The position numbers were made by a program, and so were the translations under genes. A DNA stretch of 64,000 nt from DATBQN01 sp963755825 (GTDB taxonomy: Bacteria; Acidobacteriota; Thermoanaerobaculia; Multivoradales; UBA5704): contig CAVWLA010000003.1 of the NCBI GenBank assembly GCA_963755825.1, positions 2,294,001 through 2,358,000 on the forward strand, written 5' to 3'. Position 1 is the stretch's first letter. Each line of letters starts with the position of its first letter. Positions 1-9,841 of this stretch are shown here, piece by piece. Under the pieces are notes generated by a model. That model did not search any database. It saw nothing but the letters and a program-made list of their open reading frames with translations, and was not told where the DNA came from.

Positions 1-371
1 TCGTCTTCGCGAGCTTCTACGCCGCGGTGGGCGCCTCCTTCAACAATCTGCAGGAAGCGCAGCAGGTGGCGGGGTTCATCGTCTTCTTCCTGCTCGTGCC
101 GCTCTTTCTCATGTTCCGCATCATCAACGACCCCGACTCGACGCTCGCCGTCGTCGTCTCGCTCATCCCGCCCTTCACGCCGCTCCTGATGACGCTCCGC
201 ATCGCCCTCCAGATGCCGCCGCTCTGGCAGCTCCTGCTCGCCTACGGTCTCACCATCGGCTTCATCTTCCTCATGGTGTGGATCGCCGCGCGCATCTATC
301 GCGTGGGGATCTTGATGTACGGCAAGAAGCCGACGATCCAGGAGATCTGGAAGTGGGTGCGCTATGCGTGA
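1..371 (+). CDS. ABC-2 type transporter permease, C-terminal part
   Basis: The frame is open from the window edge (first full codon at base 3), so the gene starts upstream. The visible 122 residues contain three hydrophobic segments separated by short loops and end in a basic tail with YGKKPTIQEIWKW. That layout and tail are typical of the last membrane segments of NatB/YhaP-like ABC-2 exporter permeases. The tail would lie in the cytoplasm. The ATPase partner is presumably upstream and out of view, so the substrate cannot be named. The next gene starts 17 bases downstream on the same strand. Confidence 0.75.
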   Translation, partial: VFASFYAAVGASFNNLQEAQQVAGFIVFFLLVPLFLMFRIINDPDSTLAVVVSLIPPFTPLLMTLRIALQMPPLWQLLLAYGLTIGFIFLMVWIAARIYRVGILMYGKKPTIQEIWKWVRYA

Positions 372-388
372 TCGGGTGAGGTCCGCGC

Positions 389-1198
389 TTGGCCGGACCT
401 AGGACCTACGAGGTGCGCAGCGCCTTTGGCGGCCTCGGCGGCCGGCCGCCGACGGACATCGTCGTCCTCGTCGCCGTCGAGTTCGTCACCTTCGCGCTCC
501 TTCACCTGAGCCCGTCGTTGGTGGCGCCCTTCCTTCTCTCCGGCGAGGTGTGGACCGCCGGCCACGTGTGGCAGCTCGCGACCTACCCGTTCATCGGCTT
601 CGGCGTCCCCGGGCTCTGGTACCTGGTCGAGCTGCTGATGCTCTACTGGTTCGGCAAGGATCTCTTCGTCCAGCTCGGCCGCCGGCTCTTCTGGCGCACC
701 ATCGCGGCGGCCGCGATCCCGGCGGCGCTCTTCGCCGTGCTGGTCTGGCGGGCGACCGCCGGCACCGCGCTCGCGCAGCCGTTCCCCGTCGCCTTCAGCC
801 TGATGCAGGGGCAGCAGGTCCTCCTCGCCATCCTCGTCTCCGCCTTCGCCACCATCAACCAGCGGTCGACGATCTATCTGCTGATCCTGCCCATCCAGGC
901 GCGCTGGTTCCTCGCCCTCGAGGTGCTCTTCGCCTTCATGGGCTATCTGACCTCGCGCGACCTCGCGGGCTTCCTGGGGATCTGCGCCGCGGTCGGCGCC
1001 ACCTACGCCTTCCTCACCCTCGGCGGCGGCCGCAAGGGGATGCTCCGCGAGGCGCGCCTGCGCCTCGAGCGCTGGTGGATCGAGCAGCGGCTCGGCCGCC
1101 TGCGGCGCAAACGCGGCATCCGGGTGGTGCGCGGCGGCGGCGAGCGCGGCGGAGACGGCGGCAACGGCCAGGTCAAGAAGGGCCCCTGGGCGCACTGA
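389..1198 (+). CDS. Rhomboid-like integral membrane protein, probably non-proteolytic
   Basis: 269 aa with about six hydrophobic segments. The pattern HVWQLATYPFIG followed by a membrane segment with WYLVELLMLYWFGKDL matches the first conserved part of the rhomboid fold (W-L-T-Y-x-F then a glycine-rich helix). I find no GxSG serine motif and no histidine in the late helices, so the Ser-His catalytic dyad appears absent; Derlin or iRhom-like roles are the parallel. The C-terminus is strongly basic (many Arg) and cytoplasmic. In-frame stop at 377-379 limits the start; TTG at 389 follows a GGTGAGG sequence, with GTG at 413 as the alternative. Confidence 0.6.
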   Translation: MAGPRTYEVRSAFGGLGGRPPTDIVVLVAVEFVTFALLHLSPSLVAPFLLSGEVWTAGHVWQLATYPFIGFGVPGLWYLVELLMLYWFGKDLFVQLGRRLFWRTIAAAAIPAALFAVLVWRATAGTALAQPFPVAFSLMQGQQVLLAILVSAFATINQRSTIYLLILPIQARWFLALEVLFAFMGYLTSRDLAGFLGICAAVGATYAFLTLGGGRKGMLREARLRLERWWIEQRLGRLRRKRGIRVVRGGGERGGDGGNGQVKKGPWAH

Positions 1199-1313
1199 AA
1201 AAGAAACCTTTCATCTGCAGCTGACCAGCGACCGCTGGCGGCCGAAACCAGGTCTCGCAATCCTGGCGTACGGCTTGATACTCTCCGCCGGCGATCGACT
1301 GGAGGGAAGGATC

Positions 1314-2222
1314 ATGAAGAGAAGCTCTGCGGGATTACTGTGTGCGCTCGCTGTCGTGCTGCTGCCCGGCGTCGCCGCCGCCGGCGGTGCCTGGGTTCCC
1401 GATCCGGGCCATGGCGACATCGGCTTGGGATACAGCGACAAGTTCGCCGATCGCTCGTTCGACACCCAGGGGAACGAGTACTTCAACCGCTCGGGCGGCA
1501 AGCGGTCGTACCACGACTTCCGCTATCTCTACCTGTCGGGAGAGGCGGGCGTCTTCAAGAATCTCTCGGTCACCTATCTCTTCACCTACCTCGACGGCTA
1601 CGAGGGGATCCGCAGCGCCGAGGAGAAGAACGCCGGGCTCTCCGACGCCTGGCTGGGCGTCAAGTACGCCCTGAAGACCGGCAGCCTGCCGATGGCGCTC
1701 GCCTTCACCTACCGCACGCCCTACTTCTACGACCTGCCGGGTCCCTACAACCGCCACCTCTTCGACTCCCACGGCAACGTCACCGGCGTCAGCCCGGAGT
1801 GGCGGGGGCTGCTCAAGGAGGACTACACGCTCTCCTATCTCATCAGCCGCTCGATGCTCGGCCGCGGCTGGTGGAACGCCCAGGTGGGCTACACCGTGCG
1901 CACCGGCGCGCCGGCGGACGCCCTGCCGATCTCGGTCGACGCCGGCTTCCCGCTGCCGGTCTTCAATTCGTGGGCGAAGGTGGCGGCGACCTACGTGGGG
2001 AGCCGGCACAACGACAGCAAGCCGCAGCCGGACGACCGCTTCGGCGTCAGCGCCACCAACAACTTCAACGACGCCGAGATGCTGAAGGTGGGCGCCTCCT
2101 GGCTGGTCCCCTTCGGCCGCCGCGACACCTGGTACGCGGAGGTCGGCTACAACCAGTGGGTGTGGGGCCGCTCGTCGCGCATCTACAAGGAGCCGTTCTT
2201 CTCGCTCGACCGCCGGTACTGA
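1314..2222 (+). CDS. Putative outer-membrane or periplasmic protein with signal peptide
   Basis: 302 aa. ATG at 1314 is chosen because GGAGGGAAGG lies just upstream and a signal peptide (Lys-Arg, then Leu/Val/Ala core, ending Ala-Ala-Ala) follows. The mature part is rich in Tyr, Trp, Phe and Gly with alternating polar/aromatic stretches such as LSVTYLFTYLDGY and ends in aromatic-basic residues (SLDRRY), like a transmembrane beta-barrel of the uncharacterised outer-membrane class. It stands alone: 22 bases separate it from the convergent mltA. A GATACT hexamer at 1277-1282 could be its -10 element. The function is unknown; only an envelope location is supported. Confidence 0.6.
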   Translation: MKRSSAGLLCALAVVLLPGVAAAGGAWVPDPGHGDIGLGYSDKFADRSFDTQGNEYFNRSGGKRSYHDFRYLYLSGEAGVFKNLSVTYLFTYLDGYEGIRSAEEKNAGLSDAWLGVKYALKTGSLPMALAFTYRTPYFYDLPGPYNRHLFDSHGNVTGVSPEWRGLLKEDYTLSYLISRSMLGRGWWNAQVGYTVRTGAPADALPISVDAGFPLPVFNSWAKVAATYVGSRHNDSKPQPDDRFGVSATNNFNDAEMLKVGASWLVPFGRRDTWYAEVGYNQWVWGRSSRIYKEPFFSLDRRY

Positions 2223-2244
2223 GCCGCCCGCTGCTGAGTCGCTT

Positions 2245-3549
<1,305 letters not shown>

Positions 3550-3648
3550 GGCGGCGAGTGTATCGGGTCGGCCGGCTGGCGGCGGTCGGGCCGGTCGCAG
3601 GGTCGTAAGCCCCGGAGACGATTGCGTTCCCGGGCGCGCCGGCGGGTG

Positions 3649-3654
3649 TAGACT
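3649..3654 (+). promoter_or_regulatory. -10-like hexamer TAGACT upstream of M20 gene
   Basis: TAGACT lies 47 bases before the ATG of the amidohydrolase. Very similar hexamers (TAGAAT, TAGACT) precede pckA, acs and pta in this window. No good -35 is present at the normal spacing, so support is only the recurrence. Confidence 0.35.
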
Positions 3655-3701
3655 TCCGTCCCGCCCGGCGCCCCAGGCGCCAACCTTGAGGAGACCCGAG
3701 G

Positions 3702-5060
3702 ATGATCCGGCGCCCTTCCCTGCTTTCCTGGCTCTGGCTGGCGCTCGCCGCGCCGGCGGCCGCTCTCGGCGCGACGGCGGGGCACCCGCCCGCCGGTCCC
3801 CTCGACGCCGAGGTCGATCGCGCGGTGGCGCGGATCGCCCCCGAGATGGTCGCCGTGCGCCACACCATCCATCAGAATCCCGAGCTGGGGTACGAGGAGG
3901 TGGCGACCTCGAAGCTCGTCGCCGACCGCCTGCGCGCCCTCGGCCTCGAGGTGCGGACGGGCGTCGCCAAGACCGGCGTGGTGGCGATCCTGAAGGGCGG
4001 CCGGCCCGGTCCGGTGGTCGCCGTGCGGGCCGACATGGACGCTCTGCCGGTCACCGAGAAGACCGACTTCCCCTTTCGCTCGACCAAGCGGGAGACCTAC
4101 CTCGGCCAGGACGTCGGCGTCGCGCACGCCTGCGGCCACGACATCCACACCTCGACCATCCTCGGCGTCGCGGCCGTCCTCGCCTCACTCCGCGAGCGCA
4201 TTCCAGGGACGGTCGTCTTCCTCTTCCAGCCCGACGAGGAGGGGCCGCCGCCGGGCGAGAAGCCGGGCGCCCTGCGCATGATCGACGACGGCGCGCTCGC
4301 CAACCCGCGGCCGCAGGCCGCCTTCGCGCTGCACTCCTTCCCCGACCTCGACGTCGGCCAGCTCGGCTACACGGCGGGGCCGACGATGGCCGCCGTCGAC
4401 CAGTTCCGCATCACCATCCACGGCAAGCAGTCGCACGGCGCCTATCCCAACCTCGGCGTCGACCCCATCGTCATCGCGGCGCAGGCGATCATGGCGCTGC
4501 AGACCATCCGCTCGCGCAACCTCTCGCCGCTCGAGCCGAGCGTCGTCACGGTGGGGATCGTGCGCGGCGGCGAGCGCTTCAACATCATCCCCGAAGAGGT
4601 CCACCTCGAGGGGACGGTGCGCACCTACCACGAGGCGACCCGCGCCACCGTCGAACGGCGGATGCGCGAGATCCTCGACGGCACCACCAAGGCCGGCGGC
4701 GGCTCCTACGATCTCGACTACCAGAGCAACGGCCCGGCGACGGTCAACCAGCCGGCGCTCTCGGCGCGCGTGCGCCCCAGCCTCGAGCGGGCGGTGGGTC
4801 GCGCCAACGTTCTCGACCAGGAGCCGGTGATGGGCGGCGAGGACTTCGCCTACATGGCGAACATCGTCCCCGGCTTCTATCTCCGCCTGGGGACGACCAA
4901 GCCCGGCACCACCTCGGGCGGCCTGCACACCCCGACCTTCCACGGCGACGACGGCGCCATCGCGGTCGGCATGAAGGCGATGTCGCTCCTCGTCCTCGAC
5001 TATCTCGGCAACCCTCCCGCCCCGGCGGCTGCGGCTGCCGCGGCCGGCGGCGGGCGCTAG
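3702..5060 (+). CDS. Secreted M20 (M20D-type) metallo-amidohydrolase
   Basis: 452 aa starting with a signal peptide (LSWLWLALAAPAAALG). Zinc-ligand motifs of the M20D amidohydrolase family are in order: HQNPELGYEE, VRADMDALPVTE, AHACGHDIHTSTILG, FLFQPDEEG and MGGEDFAYM near the C-terminus. The dimerisation domain lies between (HGKQSHGAYPNLGVDP). The family hydrolyses N-acyl amino acids, hippurate, IAA conjugates or aminoacyl dipeptides; the export signal suggests a periplasmic peptide or N-acyl amino acid substrate. The ATG at 3702 is preceded by GAGGAGACCCGAGG. The tail is an Ala/Pro run. It appears monocistronic, with a hairpin after the stop. Confidence 0.85.
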   Translation: MIRRPSLLSWLWLALAAPAAALGATAGHPPAGPLDAEVDRAVARIAPEMVAVRHTIHQNPELGYEEVATSKLVADRLRALGLEVRTGVAKTGVVAILKGGRPGPVVAVRADMDALPVTEKTDFPFRSTKRETYLGQDVGVAHACGHDIHTSTILGVAAVLASLRERIPGTVVFLFQPDEEGPPPGEKPGALRMIDDGALANPRPQAAFALHSFPDLDVGQLGYTAGPTMAAVDQFRITIHGKQSHGAYPNLGVDPIVIAAQAIMALQTIRSRNLSPLEPSVVTVGIVRGGERFNIIPEEVHLEGTVRTYHEATRATVERRMREILDGTTKAGGGSYDLDYQSNGPATVNQPALSARVRPSLERAVGRANVLDQEPVMGGEDFAYMANIVPGFYLRLGTTKPGTTSGGLHTPTFHGDDGAIAVGMKAMSLLVLDYLGNPPAPAAAAAAAGGGR

Positions 5061-5069
5061 GCCGGCGGA

Positions 5070-5092
5070 GCGCCCGGCAGCCGTCCGGGCGC
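5070..5092 (+). terminator. Terminator-like hairpin after M20 gene
   Basis: GCGCCCGG (5070-5077) and CCGGGCGC (5085-5092) are a perfect 8-bp inverted repeat with a 7-base loop, ten bases after the stop codon. There is no T-run, so it may be a GC-type or Rho-assisted terminator. Confidence 0.45.
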
Positions 5093-5131
5093 CCCTCGCG
5101 GCCCGCCCAGCGAGCGGGGTTCGAGCGCTGT

Positions 5132-5137
5132 TAGAAT
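5132..5137 (+). promoter_or_regulatory. -10-like hexamer TAGAAT upstream of pckA
   Basis: TAGAAT lies in a short A/T-rich island (ttagaattccattctcc) between the hairpin and pckA, 36 bases before the chosen ATG. No convincing -35 is seen. Confidence 0.4.
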
Positions 5138-5173
5138 TCCATTCTCCTGTTGAAACTCTTGCGAGGTGATCGG

Positions 5174-6790
5174 ATGCGCAACGAGGGAACTTCGGTGAGC
5201 AGCCACGGCGTCGAGGATCTGGGATTGGACGCCGGGACGGTCTTCTGGAACCTGGCGCCGGCGGCGCTCTACGAGCACGCGGTGCGGCGCGCCGAAGCGG
5301 TCATCGCGGCGGCGGGGCCGCTCGCCGCCACCACCGGCAAGCACACCGGCCGCTCGCCGAACGACAAGTTCCTCGTCAAGGAGCCGACGACGGAGGGCGA
5401 CATCTGGTGGGGCGAGGTCAACAAGCCGTTCGAGCCCGAGCGCTTCGAGCGCCTGCTCGAGCGGGTGAAGACCCACCTCGCCGGCCGCGACCTCTACGTC
5501 TTCGACGGCTACGCCGGCGCCGATCCGCGCTACCGCCTGCCGGTCCGGGTCATCACCGAGTACGCCTGGCACAGCCTCTTCGCGCGCAACATGTTCCTCC
5601 GCGAGGAGGACCCCGAGGTGCTCGCCCGTTTCCGCCCCGGCTTCACGGTGCTCGACGTGGCGACCTTCCAGGGCGACCCGGCGCGCGACGGCACCCGCTC
5701 GTCGACCTTCATCCTGCTCGACTTCTCGCGCAAGATGGTGCTCATCGGCGGCACCGAGTACGCCGGCGAGATCAAGAAGAGCATCTTCAGCGTCATGAAC
5801 TACGTGCTGCCGCGCCAGGGCGTGCTGTCGATGCACTGCAGCGCCAACTACGGCGCCAAGGACGACGTGGCGCTCTTCTTCGGCCTCTCCGGCACCGGCA
5901 AGACGACGCTCTCGGCCGACCCCTCGCGCACTCTCATCGGCGACGACGAGCACGGCTGGAGCGAAGAAGGCATCTTCAACGTCGAGGGCGGCTGCTACGC
6001 CAAGGTGATCCGGCTCTCCGAGGAAGGCGAGCCGGAGATCTACGCCACCACCCGCACCTTCGGGACGGTGCTCGAGAACGTCGTCGTCGACGCGTCGACG
6101 CGGCGGCTCGATCTCGACGACGCCAGCCTCACCGAGAACACCCGCAGCAGCTATCCGCTCACCCAGATCGGTAACGCCGACCTCGCCGGCCTCGCCGGCC
6201 ATCCGCGCAACGTCATCTTCCTGACCGCCGACGCCTTCGGCGTGCTGCCGCCGATCTCGCGCCTGTCGCCCGAGCAGGCGATGTACCACTTCCTCTCCGG
6301 CTACACCGCCAAGGTCGCCGGCACCGAGCGCGGCGTCACCGAGCCCAAGGCCACCTTCAGCGCCTGCTTCGGCGCGCCGTTCCTGCCGCTCCATCCCGGC
6401 ACCTACGCGCAGATGCTCGGCGAGCGCCTGGCGCGCCACGAGTCGAAGGTCTGGCTGATCAACACCGGCTGGACGGGCGGCCCCCACGGCGTCGGCCGCC
6501 GCATCTCCCTCGCCCACACCCGCCGCATGGTGGTGGCGGTCCTCGCCGGCGAGCTCGACGGCGCGGCCACCCGAGTCGACCCCTTCTTCGGCCTCGCGGT
6601 GCCGGTCGCCGTCGAGGGCGTGCCCGCCAGCGTGCTCGACCCGCGCGGCACCTGGAAGAGCGGCGCCGACTACGACGCCAAGGCGGCCGAGCTCGCCGAG
6701 ATGTTCGCCGACAACTTCGAGAAGTACGAAGACGGCGTCTCCGAGGCGGTCCGCTCGGCCGGGCCGCGCAAGGTGGCGTCGCCGCGCTGA
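5174..6790 (+). CDS. pckA: Phosphoenolpyruvate carboxykinase (ATP)
   Basis: 538 aa, the usual length of the ATP-type enzyme. It converts oxaloacetate and ATP to PEP, CO2 and ADP, the first step of gluconeogenesis, in the cytoplasm. The kinase-1a P-loop GLSGTGKTTLS, the Mg/Mn-binding GDDEHGW with EGGCYAK, and the N-terminal TGKHTGRSPNDKF oxaloacetate/Arg region are all intact. A TTG at 5150 is in frame, but ATG at 5174 has a GAGGTGAT ribosome site 4-10 bases upstream and matches the family N-terminus better. Its stop is five bases from the convergent dodecin gene. Confidence 0.95.
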   Translation: MRNEGTSVSSHGVEDLGLDAGTVFWNLAPAALYEHAVRRAEAVIAAAGPLAATTGKHTGRSPNDKFLVKEPTTEGDIWWGEVNKPFEPERFERLLERVKTHLAGRDLYVFDGYAGADPRYRLPVRVITEYAWHSLFARNMFLREEDPEVLARFRPGFTVLDVATFQGDPARDGTRSSTFILLDFSRKMVLIGGTEYAGEIKKSIFSVMNYVLPRQGVLSMHCSANYGAKDDVALFFGLSGTGKTTLSADPSRTLIGDDEHGWSEEGIFNVEGGCYAKVIRLSEEGEPEIYATTRTFGTVLENVVVDASTRRLDLDDASLTENTRSSYPLTQIGNADLAGLAGHPRNVIFLTADAFGVLPPISRLSPEQAMYHFLSGYTAKVAGTERGVTEPKATFSACFGAPFLPLHPGTYAQMLGERLARHESKVWLINTGWTGGPHGVGRRISLAHTRRMVVAVLAGELDGAATRVDPFFGLAVPVAVEGVPASVLDPRGTWKSGADYDAKAAELAEMFADNFEKYEDGVSEAVRSAGPRKVASPR

Positions 6791-6794
6791 CGCT

Positions 6795-7004
6795 CTACCG
6801 CGCGTCCTCGAGCACGAAGAGCAGCTTCATGTTGACGCGATAGCCGACGATCTTGCCGGCTTCGATCGTCAGGTGCTGCTCGCTGACCCAGGCGCTCTTG
6901 ATGTTCTTGAGGGTCTTCGCGGCGCGCGCGATCCCCTCCTCGATGGCGCGGTCGAAGCTCTCCGACGACTCCGACGTGATCTCCGTGACCTTGGCGACGG
7001 ACAT
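6795..7004 (-). CDS. Dodecin family flavin-binding protein
   Basis: 69 aa, the standard dodecin size. Dodecins form hollow dodecamers that bind pairs of flavins (or CoA) and buffer free flavin. The sequence VAKVTEITSESSESF at the start, KNIKSAWV with the flavin-stacking Trp, and a C-terminal YRVNMKLLFVLED strand match the family. ATG at 7004 is preceded by GAGGAGGAGAGCC, a strong ribosome site. It runs convergent to pckA with five bases between stops, so the two probably share a terminator region. Confidence 0.9.
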   Translation of the reverse strand: MSVAKVTEITSESSESFDRAIEEGIARAAKTLKNIKSAWVSEQHLTIEAGKIVGYRVNMKLLFVLEDAR

Positions 7005-7179
7005 GGCTCTCCTCCTCAGGATGGATGCTGCCGATGGGTGGGACGGGCTCCGCCGCGCTCGCGCGCGATGCGGGCCGAGGCTCCCCGCGGACGCGGGGCA
7101 TTCGCAGGCGCAGCATATCCCGCCGGAGAGCCGGGCCCGGCCGGGCGGGTGAGCGGCCGGTAGGCCCGCAGGCGGTTGA

Positions 7180-7185
7180 TATGCT
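7180..7185 (+). promoter_or_regulatory. -10-like TATGCT abutting the ggt start
   Basis: TATGCT ends six bases before the GTG start codon of the glutamyltransferase. If it is used, transcription would begin at or next to the GTG, giving a leaderless mRNA. There is no Shine-Dalgarno sequence in front of the GTG, which fits. Confidence 0.4.
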
Positions 7186-7191
7186 CGGCCG

Positions 7192-8889
7192 GTGTCCATC
7201 GATCGCCCGACCGGTCGCCCGTTCGCCAGCCGCTCGGAGGTGATCGCGCCGCGCGGGATGGCGGCGACCAGCCAGCCGCTCGCCACCCAGGCCGCGGTCG
7301 AGATCCTCCGCCAGGGCGGCAGCGCGGTCGATGCGGCGATCGCCGCCAACGCCGTCCTCGCCGTCGTCGAGCCGACCGGCGGCGGACCGGGCGGCGACCT
7401 CTTCGCCATGGTCTGGGATGCCGGCACCCATCGCCTGCACGGCCTGAACGGCAGCGGCCGCTCGCCGGCCGGCATGTCCCTCCAGCACCTGCGCGCTCTC
7501 CGCCTCGCCCGCATCCCGGCGCGCGGCCCGCTCTCGATCTCCGTCCCCGGCGCCGTCGACGGCTGGTTCGCCCTCCACGGGCGCTTCGGGCGCCTGCCCA
7601 TGGCGGAGCTGCTGGCGCCGGCGATCGGCTACGCGGAGCAGGGCTTTCCGGTCACCGAGGTCATCGCCCACACCTGGGGGCGGGAGGCCGAGGCGCTCGC
7701 CGATCAGCCCGGCTTCGCCGAGGTCTTCCTGCCCGACGGCCGGGCGCCGCGGAAGGGCGAGATCTTCGTCAACCGCGATCTCGCGGCGACGCTCCGCGCC
7801 CTCGCGGCCGGCGGCCGCGACGCCTTCTATCAGGGCGAGATCGGCCGTGCCATCGCGGCGAGCGTAATGGCGGCGGGCGGCTTCCTCGCCGCGGCAGACC
7901 TCATCGCCCATCGATCGAGCTGGGTCGAGCCGGTCGCCGTCTCCTACCGCGGCCACGAGGTCTGGGAGCTGCCTCCCAACGGCCAGGGGGTGGCGGCGCT
8001 GCAGATGCTGGCGCTCCTCGAAGGCTACGATCTCCGCGCCCTGGGCTTCGGCAGCGCCGATCACCTCCACCTGCTGATCGAGGCGAAGAAGCTCGCCTAC
8101 GAGGACCGCGCGCGCTTCTACGCCGATCCCGAGTTCGCCCGCGCCCCCGTCGCGGCGCTGGTGTCGCCCGAGTACGCGGCCGCCCGGCGGCGGCGGATCG
8201 ACCCGCGGCGCGCCGCCGCCGCCCAGCCGGCCGGCAGCTTTGGCGGCGCGTCGGGAAACCTCGCCGGCTCGCCCGGCGGTATCGGGACCACGGGCGCCAT
8301 CGACGCCGGCGACACCGTCTGCCTGGCGACCGGCGACGCCGAGGGCAACATGGTCTCCCTGCTGCAGAGCAACTTCCGCGGCATGGGCTCGGGTATCGTG
8401 CCGGCGGGGCTCGGCTTCTCGCTGCAGAACCGCGGCGAGCTCTTCTCGCTCGAGCCCGGCCACGCCAACGTCTACGCGCCGGGCAAGCGGCCCTTCCACA
8501 CCATCATCCCCGCCTTCGTCACCCGCGGTGGCCGGCCGCTCCTCGCCTTCGGCGTCATGGGCGGCGCCTTCCAGCCCCAGGGCCACGTGCAGATCCTCGT
8601 CAACCTTCTCGACTTCGGGATGAACTATCAGGAGGCCGGCGATGCCCCGCGCCTCCTCCACGAGGGCTCCTCCGAGCCCACCGGCGAGCGGATGGAGGAC
8701 GGCGGCCAGGTGGCGCTCGAATCCGGCTTCGCCTACGCGGCCGTCCGCGAGCTCGTCGAGCGCGGCCATCGCGTCGGCTGGAACCTCGGCGACTACGGCG
8801 GCTACCAGGCGGTCGCCTGGGACGCTGAGCGGCGGGTCTACTACGGCGCGTCGGAGTCGCGCAAGGACGGCCAGGCGGCGGGGTTCTGA
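7192..8889 (+). CDS. ggt: Gamma-glutamyltransferase family enzyme
   Basis: 565 aa Ntn-hydrolase precursor. It should autocleave before the Thr in AGDTVCLATGD, giving large and small subunits; the small subunit start is followed by GNMVSLLQSNFRGMGSG and FSLQNRG, all family hallmarks. The large-subunit motif GGSAVDAAIAAN and GGGPGGDLF are also present. The reaction is hydrolysis or transfer of gamma-glutamyl groups, classically from glutathione. No signal peptide is visible, so this copy is probably cytoplasmic, like the acylase/YwrD-like branch; substrate is uncertain. GTG at 7192 is the only start near the conserved N-terminus. Confidence 0.85.
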   Translation: MSIDRPTGRPFASRSEVIAPRGMAATSQPLATQAAVEILRQGGSAVDAAIAANAVLAVVEPTGGGPGGDLFAMVWDAGTHRLHGLNGSGRSPAGMSLQHLRALRLARIPARGPLSISVPGAVDGWFALHGRFGRLPMAELLAPAIGYAEQGFPVTEVIAHTWGREAEALADQPGFAEVFLPDGRAPRKGEIFVNRDLAATLRALAAGGRDAFYQGEIGRAIAASVMAAGGFLAAADLIAHRSSWVEPVAVSYRGHEVWELPPNGQGVAALQMLALLEGYDLRALGFGSADHLHLLIEAKKLAYEDRARFYADPEFARAPVAALVSPEYAAARRRRIDPRRAAAAQPAGSFGGASGNLAGSPGGIGTTGAIDAGDTVCLATGDAEGNMVSLLQSNFRGMGSGIVPAGLGFSLQNRGELFSLEPGHANVYAPGKRPFHTIIPAFVTRGGRPLLAFGVMGGAFQPQGHVQILVNLLDFGMNYQEAGDAPRLLHEGSSEPTGERMEDGGQVALESGFAYAAVRELVERGHRVGWNLGDYGGYQAVAWDAERRVYYGASESRKDGQAAGF

Positions 8890-8908
8890 GGTCTCGCCCG
8901 GCGCGCGG

Positions 8909-9304
8909 TCAGGCGCCGACGATCGTCACGTCATAGGCGCGGAGTTTCGCGTCACGGGTGAGGAGGACCAGCTCCTCGTCCTGGGCCTGCGCGACGAGCA
9001 TGCGGTCGAACGGGTCGTCGTGATGGCGCGGGAGGGCGCCGGCCGCCGCCGCGTGACGGCTGCGGATCGGCAGCTCGGCGAAGTCGCTGGCCGCGATCTC
9101 CGTGACGTCGGCGAGGCTGGAGGCTCCGCGCAGGTCCAATCTACCGAGCTTCACCTTGATGGCGATCTCCCAGATCGAGGCGGCGCTCACGTAGGCGACG
9201 GTCCGCGGGTCGGCGAGGAGACGGCGCGCGTCGTCCGAGAGCCTCCGATCGTCGGCCAGCCACCAGAGATAGGCGTGAGTATCGAGCAGAACCTTGAGCG
9301 GCAT
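8909..9304 (-). CDS. PIN-domain ribonuclease toxin (VapC-like)
   Basis: 131 aa. PIN-domain acidic residues are in place: LLDTHAYLWWL at the N-terminus, SIWEIAIKVKLG in the middle, and DDPFDRMLVAQA near the C-terminus. The DTHAxLWW start is typical of the VapC subgroup paired with Phd/YefM-like antitoxins. Such toxins cut tRNA or rRNA and are silenced by the adjacent antitoxin. The antitoxin gene lies immediately upstream with 3 bases between them, the usual antitoxin-first order. The sequence looks intact. Confidence 0.85.
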   Translation of the reverse strand: MPLKVLLDTHAYLWWLADDRRLSDDARRLLADPRTVAYVSAASIWEIAIKVKLGRLDLRGASSLADVTEIAASDFAELPIRSRHAAAAGALPRHHDDPFDRMLVAQAQDEELVLLTRDAKLRAYDVTIVGA

Positions 9305-9307
9305 GCT

Positions 9308-9736
9308 CTAGCCGGCCTCGCCACGGAAGGCGGCCGCGATCTCCGGCGGCAGCGGCGCATCGAAGTCGTCGGCGATCGTCAGGCGGCCCTGGAGACGGCC
9401 GGGGCGGCGCGGCGTCGAGCGGATCGCGACCAGCTTCGCGGCCGGTCGGCCGTCGCGGTCGAGCACGACCTCCTCGCCGGCTTCGAGACGGTCGAGGAGG
9501 GTCGCGACCCAGGCCTGTTCGCCGGTTTCCGTCCCTGCGTTCCAGCGCGCTGCCGCCTCGCGCACCTCGCCGGCCCGATAGGTCGCCGGCTGTTCCTCGG
9601 CAAGGCGGATCACCAGTTCGCCGCGGCGGAGCTCGATCTCGATCTCGGCCTCTTCGGCGAGCCCGGCCTCGGCGAGGAGGAGCTTCGGAATGCGGATCCC
9701 CTGCGAATTGCCGATGCGGACGATGCGCGTCTTCAT
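9308..9736 (-). CDS. Antitoxin: AbrB-like N-terminus joined to Phd/YefM-like C-terminus
   Basis: 142 aa, about twice the normal size of either antitoxin type. Residues 1-45 (MKTRIVRIGNSQGIRIPK) are an AbrB/MazE swapped-hairpin DNA-binding domain. Residues about 78-142 (LLDRLEAGEEVVLDRDG, then PGRLQG, DDFDAPLPPEI, AAF) match the second half of Phd/YefM antitoxins, including the toxin-binding tail usually found with this PIN subgroup. ATG at 9736 starts the AbrB fold; a longer start at 9751 is less likely. It should neutralise the downstream PIN toxin and autoregulate the operon. The combination of two antitoxin folds in one chain is inferred from sequence patterns only. Confidence 0.75.
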   Translation of the reverse strand: MKTRIVRIGNSQGIRIPKLLLAEAGLAEEAEIEIELRRGELVIRLAEEQPATYRAGEVREAAARWNAGTETGEQAWVATLLDRLEAGEEVVLDRDGRPAAKLVAIRSTPRRPGRLQGRLTIADDFDAPLPPEIAAAFRGEAG

Positions 9737-9841
9737 GAGAGCCCTCCCCACCGGCGGAATCGGTCGGTGGGTACGATGTAATCACGATGCGGCGGTGAAG
9801 TCAATGCTTCGCTGAGAGCGACGGCCTTGCCCGCCGCCGGC

